Assembly: GCA_965230515.1 (NCBI GenBank)
Contig: OZ246007.1
Span: 682,001 to 746,000 of the forward strand
Direction: 5' to 3'
Length of the DNA: 64,000 nucleotides
Source: JAJFKB01 sp965230515
GTDB taxonomy: Bacteria; Pseudomonadota; Gammaproteobacteria; Pseudomonadales; IMCC2047
The notes below the pieces were generated by a model. The model had not been told where the DNA came from and did not search any database. It worked only from the letters and a program-made list of their open reading frames with translations. Below are positions 53,911-62,606 of the stretch, piece after piece. The stretch's first letter is position 1; each line of letters opens with the position of its first letter. Both the position numbers and the translations under genes were made by a program.

Positions 53911-54720
53911 TTAGTACTCCACCAACGCCAGCTTTTGCGCTGCCTTGAGCCACTGATACCAGATATCCATGCCTTCGCCGCTGGTGGCAGATACCTTTAT
54001 AACCCGGATTTTTGGATTAACCCGCCGCGCGTATTCAATACATTTCTCAACATCAAACTGAAGGTAGGGTAGCAGGTCTATTTTGTTGAGCAGCATCAGG
54101 TCTGCGGCATGGAACATGTCGGGATACTTGATCGGCTTATCCTCACCTTCGGTCACCGATAGAATCGCTACCTTATGTGCCTCGCCGAGATCAAAGGCCG
54201 CCGGGCATACCAGGTTTCCAACATTTTCGATAAAGAGTACGCTGCCCTTTTCCGGTTTCAGCGAGTCCAATGCATGACCTATCATATGTCCATCAAGATG
54301 ACAGCCCTTACCAGTATTAATCTGTAATGCATTGGCCCCTGTTTCACGAATTCGTTCGGCGTCCTGGGCTGTTTGCTGATCACCTTCAATAACCGATAGC
54401 TTGACCTCTTTTTTCAGGTCATTAATAGTCCGTGTTAACAGACTCGTTTTACCCGAACCGGGACTGGAAACCAGATTTAGCGCCAGAATGCCACGCTCTG
54501 CGAACCAAAGCCTGTTGGCGGCGGCGTAGGCGTTATTTTTACTGAGAATATCCTCTTCAATCTGGACCATGCGAGCCTGGCTCATACCTGGTGCATGGGT
54601 CCGCGCGGCCCCCTGGCCATAGTCGTGCATCTGATCGCTGTGGCTATGATGGTGATGATGTTCACCACTGTGCCCTTCGATTTGGGTTTCACCTTCCCCA
54701 CACCCGCATACCGTACACAT
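53911..54720 (-). CDS. hypB: nickel-inserting GTPase HypB
   Basis: A 269-residue GTPase. The N-terminal MCTVCGCG metal site is followed by a His-rich nickel store (HHHHHSHS, about 22-30). The G domain has the P-loop SSPGSGKTSLL, the Ni/Zn site in GKGCHLDGHM, VGNLVCP and NKID. The ATG at 54720 overlaps the HypA stop (TGATG); an upstream TTG was not chosen. It passes nickel with HypA. Confidence 0.95.
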   Translation of the reverse strand: MCTVCGCGEGETQIEGHSGEHHHHHSHSDQMHDYGQGAARTHAPGMSQARMVQIEEDILSKNNAYAAANRLWFAERGILALNLVSSPGSGKTSLLTRTINDLKKEVKLSVIEGDQQTAQDAERIRETGANALQINTGKGCHLDGHMIGHALDSLKPEKGSVLFIENVGNLVCPAAFDLGEAHKVAILSVTEGEDKPIKYPDMFHAADLMLLNKIDLLPYLQFDVEKCIEYARRVNPKIRVIKVSATSGEGMDIWYQWLKAAQKLALVEY

Positions 54721-55061
54721 CAATCCACCTCCAGCTCTTTAATCCGCATTTGGTCACCCTCTGTCACCTGTAATTGATAGCTCCCGCATTTCGGGCATTG
54801 ATCAAAACGCTGCCTGACCCGAACATTAGCGGCACATTTCATACACCATGCCTGCCCTGGCATTTCAATAATTTCCAGCTTGGCCTGGTCAGCAAGGGTG
54901 CCTTTCATCACGGCATCAAAACAGAAGCGCATCGCTTCAATTTCAACCCCTGCAAGCTCTCCGATTTCCAGCCAGACCGTCCGAACCCGCTTGAAACTCT
55001 GTTTCTTGGCACTCTCCTCCAGCGCCTGCAACACCCCTTCACACAATGATAATTCATGCAT
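54720..55061 (-). CDS. hypA: nickel metallochaperone HypA
   Basis: A 113-residue protein starting MHELSLCEGV (MHE nickel site) with a zinc site of two CxxC pairs (CMKC, CPKC, about 73-93). It works with HypB in nickel delivery. It overlaps hypB and hupK by about 1 nt each. Confidence 0.95.
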   Translation of the reverse strand: MHELSLCEGVLQALEESAKKQSFKRVRTVWLEIGELAGVEIEAMRFCFDAVMKGTLADQAKLEIIEMPGQAWCMKCAANVRVRQRFDQCPKCGSYQLQVTEGDQMRIKELEVD

Positions 55062-56209
55062 CAGCCTATACTCAGCTCATAGCCGACACAGGGATCAATA
55101 GCATTGATCAGGAACCTTGATTGTTGTTCGACTTCCTCAATCTCACCTCTAAGTGAAAGCAATGACTGAGCGGCGACACCTTGAGGATGAAAGTTCCATT
55201 CTGTCGGCGCCAAAATCTGATAACGGTCAATCCGATCACCATTCAGTTGCACTCTGTGTATCAACCTGCCTCTTGCGGCTTCCAGCTGACCAATCCCAGA
55301 GCCCTGTTTACTATATGAATCTGTTTTACAGCCTTGCTCGGCACCGGAAATCAATTGATTTGCAAGTTGTGCGGTCTCAGTCATGTGCGCAACCAACCTC
55401 ACCAATAAGCCGTTTCCATTGAGTTGAGCCAGTTGCTTCAGCAAAGGGCTTTCCGTTCTGGTTAACGCGCTGGTTTCACGGCAATCGCCAAAGTAATCAG
55501 GCTGCCGGACGAAGTTCTCCTCCTCCATCAGCTCCTCCAACCGGTCCCGTTCCAGCGAAGGCAAAGCTTGCACAGAGTTTTTGCCAAGACCTGCCCAATT
55601 CGATTTAATAACGCGATGTATTAATCGAGCGGCTACCGTTGCTTTATTTTTCGCCCAATCGTCCAATTCATCCAGGCGTCTGATCTCCAACCACTGGTTA
55701 ATAGGCATGCTAAATACTCGGTGTTCCAGTATGCTGCCAAGCTGACTCACCACCTTTTCCGGGTCCGCTGTAGATAATGGCCTGTTGTTACCTGGCTGCA
55801 AAAAGGGATTATCGCCATCTGTTATCTGCTGGCGGAAATCAGCCTTTATAGAAGCCGTGGCTGCCATGGCTTTTTTTTCTGAATCTTCGCTCAGCAGTAC
55901 CGGCCAGTCCAGCAAAATGCGCCATAAATGTTCACTTATAGTTTCCATATAAACCAGGCGGTCTCGAACTTGCTCTACTGCAGCTTCGGGCTGGGCATTC
56001 ATTGCCTGTTCACACGCCCGCACAGCAGCACAGGAGTGTGCCGTGCCACAAATGTTGAAAAGCGATGGCATGATTTGCAGCGCTCGTTGTACAGATCCAC
56101 CCTCAAATACTCTTGATGCGAGCAAGGGGCGGCTCGAATGAATCTTAACGGCGCCGACATGCTCGCCATTCATTTCGATACGTATATCCAAACGCCCTTC
56201 GATTCGCAC
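55061..56209 (-). CDS. hupK: HupK-type hydrogenase large-subunit-like assembly protein
   Basis: A 382-residue relative of the large subunit that has lost the metal site. The N-terminal pair is changed to CGTAHSC, and the C-terminus reads DPCVGYELSIG with no second Cys or His. EWNFHPQG and LEAARGRLIH retain the large-subunit look. HupK/HoxV proteins are thought to act as scaffolds for Fe(CN)2CO before transfer to the true large subunit. It heads the hyp-hox part of the run, behind a sigma-54-like site. Confidence 0.85.
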   Translation of the reverse strand: MRIEGRLDIRIEMNGEHVGAVKIHSSRPLLASRVFEGGSVQRALQIMPSLFNICGTAHSCAAVRACEQAMNAQPEAAVEQVRDRLVYMETISEHLWRILLDWPVLLSEDSEKKAMAATASIKADFRQQITDGDNPFLQPGNNRPLSTADPEKVVSQLGSILEHRVFSMPINQWLEIRRLDELDDWAKNKATVAARLIHRVIKSNWAGLGKNSVQALPSLERDRLEELMEEENFVRQPDYFGDCRETSALTRTESPLLKQLAQLNGNGLLVRLVAHMTETAQLANQLISGAEQGCKTDSYSKQGSGIGQLEAARGRLIHRVQLNGDRIDRYQILAPTEWNFHPQGVAAQSLLSLRGEIEEVEQQSRFLINAIDPCVGYELSIG

Positions 56210-56278
56210 TTGCCTTGCCCGCAGTGTTTTGAATGTTGAACCCCTTCAAATTCAGGGGTCGGTTTTGGCAGACCTTCA

Positions 56279-56297
56279 TTTAGCCCGCCAGGCTAAA
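56279..56297 (-). repeat. leader hairpin upstream of hupK
   Basis: A perfect TTTAGCC / GGCTAAA inverted repeat with a 5-nt loop, about 70 bp before the hupK start and within the predicted 5' leader. Confidence 0.45.
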
Positions 56298-56379
56298 TAC
56301 CTAATTGAGAAAAAAATGGAGACTTGCTATCCGTTTTTATTGCTCGCTTTATTTAACCAAGTATTTTTCTTCGACATAC

Positions 56380-56395
56380 TGCAATCCGCATACCA
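56380..56395 (-). promoter_or_regulatory. predicted sigma-54 promoter of hupK-hyp-hox unit
   Basis: On the minus strand TGGTATG-N4-TTGCA matches the -24/-12 consensus in the invariant GG and GC at the required spacing. The start would be near 56370, giving a leader of about 160 nt. It is weaker than the hybO site. Confidence 0.45.
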
Positions 56396-56577
56396 AACCA
56401 CCAGCAGATCTAACCAATTGTTATTACGAGAAATTATCGCTTGCTCTCAAATAGACGCAGCTTTATATTGGTAACTTAGTATCCAGATTTAATCAACAAT
56501 GTAATATTTAATTCCATTTTTTTCAATACAGCAGTCGAAGTTAACTTCTTACCGGAAAACGGCTTGTGGTGCGTTAC

Positions 56578-57294
56578 TCAAAAGGGGAAAAGAGCACTAT
56601 TCTGATAAATCACCAAAAGTCCCATCACGATCGTTGATAGACCAATACCCACCTGACAGGCATGATGCAATCGAAATAGTCTGTTGACTGAAAAACGCAG
56701 AGGAATAGAAATGATCATGGAGAGTAACGCCATACCCAGGACAGAGCCAACCCCAAAAACCAGAATATAGAGTATCCCTTGCCAAGGCGATGATGATAAA
56801 CCCAAAGCGATTACCACTACAGCAGCCGAACCTGCCATACCATGCATCATTCCGACCAACAGCGCCCGCAATGGGAATCCCCGGGCATGTTCATGCGTAT
56901 GTGTGCTGCAGTGGTGTTGAGACCGGTCCTCATTAGCATGCGAGTGGATATGCAGATGACGACCGGCTTCGCCATGGCTGTGGCTATGAAAATGAATTCT
57001 TCCCTTAAGCAAGCGCCGCAGCAGATCCAGGCCCAGCAATACCAGCATCAGACCAACTGCCAACTCCAGACCCATGACCAGCTGCTCTGGAACCATCCAG
57101 TCCGCGAATAATATGATGGTACCGAAAAGAAGCAGTGTTAAGGTATGCCCTGCCCCCCAGATACCGCCCTGCTTGAGACTTTGTCCTAAGGACTGCTTTT
57201 GATTTACCAGAGTCGCTACAGCGGCCACATGGTCGGCATCAAGAGCATGACGCATGCCGAGAACAAGCCCCAAGAGAAGCAGACTACCCATCAT
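56578..57294 (-). CDS. NiCoT-type nickel permease
   Basis: A 238-residue inner-membrane nickel transporter with about seven or eight helices. The family signature RHALDADH lies in the first helix (about 15-22), with GAGHTLTLLLFG and GMMHGMAGSAA in later helices. A His-rich cytoplasmic loop (HFHSHSHGEAGRHLHIHSH and more, about 103-140) probably binds metal. It supplies Ni for the hydrogenase, as HupN/HoxN do. It lies 21 bp after hybE. Confidence 0.9.
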   Translation of the reverse strand: MMGSLLLLGLVLGMRHALDADHVAAVATLVNQKQSLGQSLKQGGIWGAGHTLTLLLFGTIILFADWMVPEQLVMGLELAVGLMLVLLGLDLLRRLLKGRIHFHSHSHGEAGRHLHIHSHANEDRSQHHCSTHTHEHARGFPLRALLVGMMHGMAGSAAVVVIALGLSSSPWQGILYILVFGVGSVLGMALLSMIISIPLRFSVNRLFRLHHACQVGIGLSTIVMGLLVIYQNSALFPF

Positions 57295-57315
57295 CGCTCC
57301 AGCAATAATCTTCGG

Positions 57316-57924
57316 TCAGGCATTGTCTGCCAGCCTGCCGCGCAACAAATCACGACGTGAAAACCCATTCTTATCCCGAGGCAACTCGTTACGCTGACTG
57401 TTCCTGGAATCAGCCAAAGCAGCACTGTTTGCGGTATAATTATCAAGGTTTTTTATAGGAATTTTTTCAGCACGCAACACATGCCCCAATAACTCTTCGT
57501 CGACCAGATCTTCCTCGGTGGGTTCTTTTTCAACCAGCAAATTTTCAATAACATGTTGAGCCGCATTCACGGCCTGCTCATCGTTCCGAAATCTGCTCAT
57601 GGGCGAATGAAGTGAATGAGTTTGGCAACGACCGATGCCATCAAATTCATTTACCATAAATTTATAAATTCGCGATGGAAATTGGTGTGATATTTTTTGC
57701 CCCAGAGTCATAGCACCCCAATCCTCGCCATCGTGCGGGAGCATAACCAGGTTCATCATCCATGGCGTAATTAAGACACCAATCACTCTGTCATTATGCT
57801 CCTGAAACCCCAAGGTCCTGACCTTAATAGCAGGATTGAGTATCGGGATACCCTGCATCTCATTCAGATGAATTTTGTTGAAGGTTTTTTCCAGAATAGC
57901 TGCCACAGCTTGAGGATCATTCAC
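57316..57924 (-). CDS. hybE: hydrogenase assembly chaperone HybE/HupJ family
   Basis: A 202-residue chaperone thought to check readiness of the hydrogenase small subunit and its Tat signal. TPWMMNLVMLPHDGEDW (about 52-68) and the FPSRIYKFMVNEFDGIGRCQTHSLHSPM region are characteristic. There is no rubredoxin domain. The C-terminus ends in SRRDLLRGRLADNA, a twin-arginine-like tail. It overlaps the HypC-like gene by 4 nt. Confidence 0.88.
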   Translation of the reverse strand: MNDPQAVAAILEKTFNKIHLNEMQGIPILNPAIKVRTLGFQEHNDRVIGVLITPWMMNLVMLPHDGEDWGAMTLGQKISHQFPSRIYKFMVNEFDGIGRCQTHSLHSPMSRFRNDEQAVNAAQHVIENLLVEKEPTEEDLVDEELLGHVLRAEKIPIKNLDNYTANSAALADSRNSQRNELPRDKNGFSRRDLLRGRLADNA

Positions 57925-58196
57925 GCTCCCCCCTCCAACCCTGGGAAGTAGCTATCCATATCAATCTCGCCTTCACCTTTCATAATTTGTGACAATCCGT
58001 CGAGAGCCAGATTAATACTGGCAGCATCTTCTTCGCTTAACACTTCACGCGCGGAACCGAGGAAGTTTAACACCCAGGTGCCCTCCGGTTGCGGACCAAT
58101 CAGCATCATGTTTACCTGCTCAGCACCGTTACGCCCTTCACACCAAGCCATAAATTCTCCTGACTTCTTGATCTTTACCGGTGTACCTATGCACAT
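57921..58196 (-). CDS. HypC-family chaperone HybG/HupF
   Basis: A 91-residue second HypC paralogue starting MCIGTPVKI, with the essential Cys2. The longer acidic C-terminus and its place beside the protease and HybC suggest it serves the catalytic large subunit, as HybG or HupF do. It overlaps the protease gene by 10 nt. Confidence 0.9.
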   Translation of the reverse strand: MCIGTPVKIKKSGEFMAWCEGRNGAEQVNMMLIGPQPEGTWVLNFLGSAREVLSEEDAASINLALDGLSQIMKGEGEIDMDSYFPGLEGGA

Positions 58197-58738
58197 CTTC
58201 TTCTCGCTTCCAATTCAGCCTCCTTACGCCAGTGGCCAACTCCAGGCTCGTTGCGCTCCACTAATTTGATGCCTAGATTTGCCAGTTCGGCCACCAACAT
58301 CTCTACCATTGTAGCCAAACCGTCAGTAGCTTCGCGGGTAAGACCTAATTTGTTCTCCAGCGAATGTGGCACCATACCGATAATAGCGACATGTTCCGGC
58401 ACCTCTCCCTTGAGAGTCAGCAGCGCCAGCAGATCAGACAAGCCGAGTTGATGGTTGGATATTTTAGTCTGGAAAAAGGCGGGAACTTCTTCGTTGGCGA
58501 TCCTCACCAAGGTACCGTAGGGGGCGCCAGTATTAACCGCATCGGCCACAATTAGCTGGTCGCACTCACGAATGGGATCCAATAGTTCCATACCAGTGGT
58601 ACCGCCATCGACGACAGCAACATCAGCGGGAATGTGATAGCGGTTTTCCAACTCTTCAACCGCACGCACACCAACGCCTTCATCCTGCATCAGAACATTA
58701 CCCATTCCGATAATCAAAATTTTCTTCATGCTATTCAT
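58187..58738 (-). CDS. hybD: hydrogenase maturation protease HybD/HupD
   Basis: A 183-residue endopeptidase that clips the C-terminal tail of HybC after nickel is in place. The signature GMGNVLMQDEGVGVRAVEEL (about 10-30) includes the nickel-sensing Glu, VVDGGTTGMELLD follows, and the conserved His lies later. The start at 58738 has GGAG at good spacing. Confidence 0.94.
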   Translation of the reverse strand: MNSMKKILIIGMGNVLMQDEGVGVRAVEELENRYHIPADVAVVDGGTTGMELLDPIRECDQLIVADAVNTGAPYGTLVRIANEEVPAFFQTKISNHQLGLSDLLALLTLKGEVPEHVAIIGMVPHSLENKLGLTREATDGLATMVEMLVAELANLGIKLVERNEPGVGHWRKEAELEARRRCA

Positions 58739-58765
58739 GCAAACTCCGGACTATTCGAAACCATT

Positions 58766-60469
58766 TTACAGCGCCTTGACCTTGACGATTTCCTTCTGCT
58801 CGGTATCGACCATGTGAATGGCGCAAGCGATGCAGGGATCAAAGGAGTGAACGGTACGCAACACTTCCAAAGGCTTTTCCGGGTCGGCAATAGGGTTATC
58901 CATCAGTGACGCCTCATAGGGCCCGATCTGGTCATCCGCATCACGAGGGCCGGCATTCCAGGTGCTCGGCACCACCGCCTGGTAGTTTTTGATTTTACCA
59001 TTCTCGATAACCACCCAGTGGGATAATGCCCCACGAGGAGCCTGATGGAAGCCAACCCCTTTTATCTCTCCTTTAGGGAATTCCGGCTGGTTAAAGGTAT
59101 CGGTATCCCCCGTGCCGATATTGTCCACCAGCCTTTGCCATTGGACTTTTAAAGTATCGATCATGACGCCACAGCGTATCGCACGCGCGGCATGACGACC
59201 AATGGTGGAGTGGACAGCTGCCAGCGGGATATCCGGGTTTTTAGATACCGTCTTGAGAATACCCATGGTCTGATCAAGATATTTGGTATACCCCTCATGG
59301 CCGCCGGCAACGCCGACCAGAACATCAGCGAGCGGGCCGACCTCAGCTCGTTTTCCATAGAAGGTAGGCGCTTTAACCCATGAGTATTGACCCTCATCCT
59401 GAAACTCCGTGTAATCTGGCTCCGTCTCTCCATCCCACGGATGCAGCGCAGCATCACCTCTGTACCAGGCGTGCTTGGAACTTTCCGCTACGCCATCTCG
59501 GAAATAAGCATCGGCAAAAGATGTAATCGGCTTCATTCCCGCTAGATCAGCATCAGCGATGTAACCGCCAGGCAGATCAAATTGCGTACCTTTGCTGTCC
59601 TGAGGACAATCGGGGACCGATAAATAGTTATTAACTCCACCACCGATACCAGCCCAATCCAGATAGAAAGCACCAATCGCTGGCACATCAACCATATAGG
59701 TCGATTTCACAAAGTGTTCGAGTTTGTCGATAAAAGTCTTTATCAACATCAGTCGTTCGATATTGAGCACCGATGGCGCATCATGGCTAATGGAATTGCT
59801 GACACCACCTACCGCGACATTTTGAATATGCGGTGTCTTGCCACCGAGAATCGCAACAATTTTGTTGGCATGATTCTGAACATCAAGGGCCTGCAAATAG
59901 TGGGCAACCCCCAACAAATTGACTTCCGGGGGCAGTTTCATCGCCGGATGCCCCCAGTAGCCGCTCGCAAATGGCCCCAATTGTCCACTTCCAACGAAGG
60001 TCTTCAGGCGCTCCTGTACCGCTTTCATCTCGTGCGGCCCGTTAAGCGGCCAATCGGACAGGGATTCAGCCAGCTTCGCAGTCGCAACCGGATCAGCGTC
60101 CAGCGCAGAAACAACATCCACCCAGTCCACAGCGGAGAGATGATAAAAGTGCACAATATGATCCTGGATTGCATGGGCCGTCATAATGATATTACGCACC
60201 AATTGCGCATTGACCGGAACTTCCAGATTCAGCGCATTCTCTACCGCCCGCACCGATGTAATTGCATGCACCGTTGTACAAACACCGCAGAAGCGTTGGG
60301 TATAGGTCCAAGCCTCACGCGGATCCCGGCCAATCAGTATCTGCTCTATACCACGCCACATCTGACCGGATGACCAGGCTTTGCTAACCTTTCCGTTATC
60401 CACTTCCACATCAATTCGAAGATGCCCTTCAATACGGGTAATCGGATCAACTGTTATTCGGGTAGCCAC
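58766..60469 (-). CDS. hybC: Hyb-type [NiFe] hydrogenase catalytic large subunit
   Basis: A 567-residue subunit carrying the Ni-Fe(CN)2CO centre. Active-site cysteines are in RFCGVCTTVHA (about 60-70) and DPCIACAIH near the C-terminus. A 15-residue tail (MVDTEQKEIVKVKAL) after that His is the HybD cleavage peptide. The start and DPITRIEGHLRI fit the membrane-bound uptake group, closest in plan to E. coli HybC. Location is the periplasmic face, bound through HybO and HybB. Confidence 0.96.
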   Translation of the reverse strand: MATRITVDPITRIEGHLRIDVEVDNGKVSKAWSSGQMWRGIEQILIGRDPREAWTYTQRFCGVCTTVHAITSVRAVENALNLEVPVNAQLVRNIIMTAHAIQDHIVHFYHLSAVDWVDVVSALDADPVATAKLAESLSDWPLNGPHEMKAVQERLKTFVGSGQLGPFASGYWGHPAMKLPPEVNLLGVAHYLQALDVQNHANKIVAILGGKTPHIQNVAVGGVSNSISHDAPSVLNIERLMLIKTFIDKLEHFVKSTYMVDVPAIGAFYLDWAGIGGGVNNYLSVPDCPQDSKGTQFDLPGGYIADADLAGMKPITSFADAYFRDGVAESSKHAWYRGDAALHPWDGETEPDYTEFQDEGQYSWVKAPTFYGKRAEVGPLADVLVGVAGGHEGYTKYLDQTMGILKTVSKNPDIPLAAVHSTIGRHAARAIRCGVMIDTLKVQWQRLVDNIGTGDTDTFNQPEFPKGEIKGVGFHQAPRGALSHWVVIENGKIKNYQAVVPSTWNAGPRDADDQIGPYEASLMDNPIADPEKPLEVLRTVHSFDPCIACAIHMVDTEQKEIVKVKAL

Positions 60470-60499
60470 AATTTGTTCTCCTATAATCTGGTCTTAATT

Positions 60500-61642
60500 C
60501 TATGCATGCTGTTCACGATGCATGACGGGCAAGGTTTTGACTAATACGAGATAAGCCATTAATTCAAACGCAATGATACTCAGCGTTATCATTATTTCCG
60601 GCACGGACGGGAAATAGCTATAACCCGGACCGGGATTTAATGTGATAAGGAAAGCGTCAAAGCGGTACAGAGTGCCGGCAAGCAGCATACTCATTCCTGC
60701 AAAGAGCAAATTACTCCCTCGTTCACGCTTTTCCGGAGAGAGCAATATGAAGAGCGGGGCGGCAAACAATACAGTCTCCAGAATAAACATCATGGAAGCA
60801 AAATCACCGGCAAAAATCAGCCCCAGCTTGCCCATGTAGGCCAGACAAACAAAACGCACAGCCAGGAATACCGAAATCAGACCAATCACTATCTTACCCA
60901 GCCCGGACAGCAAGGGAGATTCACTGGGACGACCGAAACCCACCGCTGAGGTAGACGCCTCGAATATTACAATCGAAAACCCCATAATCAATGCACTTAA
61001 CAAGGCCAACAGCGGCTGCATGTGCAGGGTTTGCCATAATGGGTCCACCTTGTGCCCCATGGCAATAAGCAATGAACCAAGAGATGATTGATGCATGGTA
61101 GGCAGTAGCACGCCTATGGCAATCACCAAAAACAGCACCTTATTTAATGACTTAAGCAGGTTGCGCAGCCCCAATTTTTCAAGCAATGCCGGAGCAAACT
61201 CAATGGCCAGCACAATAATATAAGCGGAAACACAAAGGCCAACCTCCAGCATGACTGAATTGAAATTCCAGTTCGAAGGCAGAAAAATTTCATAGAACTG
61301 CCAGAATCGTCCCATATCAAAAAAAGCACCAAAACCACCAAGGGCGTAGCCCAGCAAACTGGCTAACAGGGCCGGCCGCACCAACGGATGGTATTGCCCC
61401 TTGTTGAAAACGTAAACAGCAAACGCCAAGGCATAACCACCGCATGCAAAGGCAGTACCCACCACGACATCATAGACCACCCAGATTCCCCAGGCGTAAC
61501 CACCATTCAAATTGCTAACCGCCCCCATACCTCCAATAAAAAAGCGGTCAAACATGAAGACACAGCCGATGAGAAAGATAACTGCAAGAACCATAAACGG
61601 TTTGGTGACAATACGGCCACCTAGTGCTTGATGTTGGCTCAT
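60500..61642 (-). CDS. hybB: hydrogenase integral membrane subunit HybB (NrfD family)
   Basis: A 380-residue membrane protein with about ten helices and no heme-ligand pattern of HyaC type. It moves electrons from HybA to quinone, or the reverse. GGYAWGIWVVYDVVVGTAFACGGYALAF (about 38-66) is the conserved NrfD-type start. It overlaps hybA by 4 nt. Confidence 0.93.
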   Translation of the reverse strand: MSQHQALGGRIVTKPFMVLAVIFLIGCVFMFDRFFIGGMGAVSNLNGGYAWGIWVVYDVVVGTAFACGGYALAFAVYVFNKGQYHPLVRPALLASLLGYALGGFGAFFDMGRFWQFYEIFLPSNWNFNSVMLEVGLCVSAYIIVLAIEFAPALLEKLGLRNLLKSLNKVLFLVIAIGVLLPTMHQSSLGSLLIAMGHKVDPLWQTLHMQPLLALLSALIMGFSIVIFEASTSAVGFGRPSESPLLSGLGKIVIGLISVFLAVRFVCLAYMGKLGLIFAGDFASMMFILETVLFAAPLFILLSPEKRERGSNLLFAGMSMLLAGTLYRFDAFLITLNPGPGYSYFPSVPEIMITLSIIAFELMAYLVLVKTLPVMHREQHA

Positions 61643-62598
61643 TCTTCGTCCTCCCCGGTATTGCGGCGTACAAAATAGGTCAACCCGGCCAGCGCGACGG
61701 CTGGTAACGCCATGTATTTGTACACAGAGTGTTGAACGGTTTCAGCAATGGATGCGGCAGAGCGCTCCTCCAATGGCGGCATTCCAAGCTTGTCAAAGGA
61801 AACGGATGACACATGCAGCACATTAGTACCTCCGGCCTCTTTTTCACCCCAGATATGTTGTTTGTACAGGGGGACTTCCTTTTCATGATGACTATCAGGC
61901 TTGGTCACATCACCCATCGGATAGTTATAGATGTCACCGGGTTTAAGCACCATCCGCCTTTTTGCTTCCTTTAATAACGCATCTCGTGGCCCGAACAGTG
62001 TAGCGCCCGTTGGGCAGGCTTCGGCGCAGCCGGTTATCTGACCGTTGTCGATTCGCTCAACGCCAGGTTGATTGCACATTTCGCATTTTTGAATCTGGCC
62101 AAATACCTTGTTGTACTCAAATTGCGGTACATTGTAGGGGCATCCGACCATGCAGTTACGACAACCGATACAAACATCCGGATGGTGGGTCACGATTCCC
62201 GTTTTCTCATCACGCCTCATAGCGGTACAAGGACAGACCGAAACACAGCCCGGATCAACACAATGCATACAACTACGTTTTTCGAAGCAATAACCGTTTT
62301 CTTCGGAATCCTTCACCTCAGCCGTACCATCCTTGTAAACCTTAATCACATTCAGCGTCTCATCGGAAAGATCATGAGCAGAGTCCCAGGCTTCCTTTCC
62401 CTCTTCAATTTCAGGAGGCATACCATTAACCTCTTTGCACATAGCGACGCAGGCTTTGCAGCCAACGCAAAGAGTTGAATCAAATAGCATACCAACAGCT
62501 TCTGCTGCAGGTTCTAGGTTTGGGCGAGCTTCGGCGCCACTGCAAACAACGGCGGTGGTGCTGGAGAGCGCTCCCTTGAGAAAATCTCGACGTTTCAT
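61639..62598 (-). CDS. hybA: hydrogenase iron-sulfur subunit HybA
   Basis: A 319-residue periplasmic ferredoxin-type protein. A Tat signal (KRRDFLKG) opens it. Four [4Fe-4S] cysteine sets follow (CVGCKACVAMC, CMHCVDPGCVSVC, CIGCRNCMVGC, CEMC...CAEAC), and a single C-terminal helix (ALPAVALAGLTYFV) anchors it. It links HybO to the membrane subunit HybB. Confidence 0.94.
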   Translation of the reverse strand: MKRRDFLKGALSSTTAVVCSGAEARPNLEPAAEAVGMLFDSTLCVGCKACVAMCKEVNGMPPEIEEGKEAWDSAHDLSDETLNVIKVYKDGTAEVKDSEENGYCFEKRSCMHCVDPGCVSVCPCTAMRRDEKTGIVTHHPDVCIGCRNCMVGCPYNVPQFEYNKVFGQIQKCEMCNQPGVERIDNGQITGCAEACPTGATLFGPRDALLKEAKRRMVLKPGDIYNYPMGDVTKPDSHHEKEVPLYKQHIWGEKEAGGTNVLHVSSVSFDKLGMPPLEERSAASIAETVQHSVYKYMALPAVALAGLTYFVRRNTGEDEE

Positions 62599-62606
62599 GG
62601 CGCCCC

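Larger units (their letters stand above)
56210..56577. promoter_or_regulatory. intergenic region upstream of hupK
   Basis: These 368 bp are the only large gap in the hydrogenase run. They contain a sigma-54-like site (56380-56395), a leader hairpin (56279-56297), and CCCCTTCAAATTCAGGGG nearer hupK. A + strand frame of 81 codons from 56229 was rejected as a gene. A weak GAAGTTAACTTC dyad follows the nickel-permease stop. Confidence 0.55.

Noticed and set aside
56229..56474. 81-codon + strand frame in the gap upstream of hupK
   Set aside because: No convincing ribosome-binding site, and it overlaps the predicted hupK promoter and leader hairpin.
59714..60373. 219-codon open frame on the + strand
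   Set aside because: Antisense to hybC, which carries both active-site motifs.
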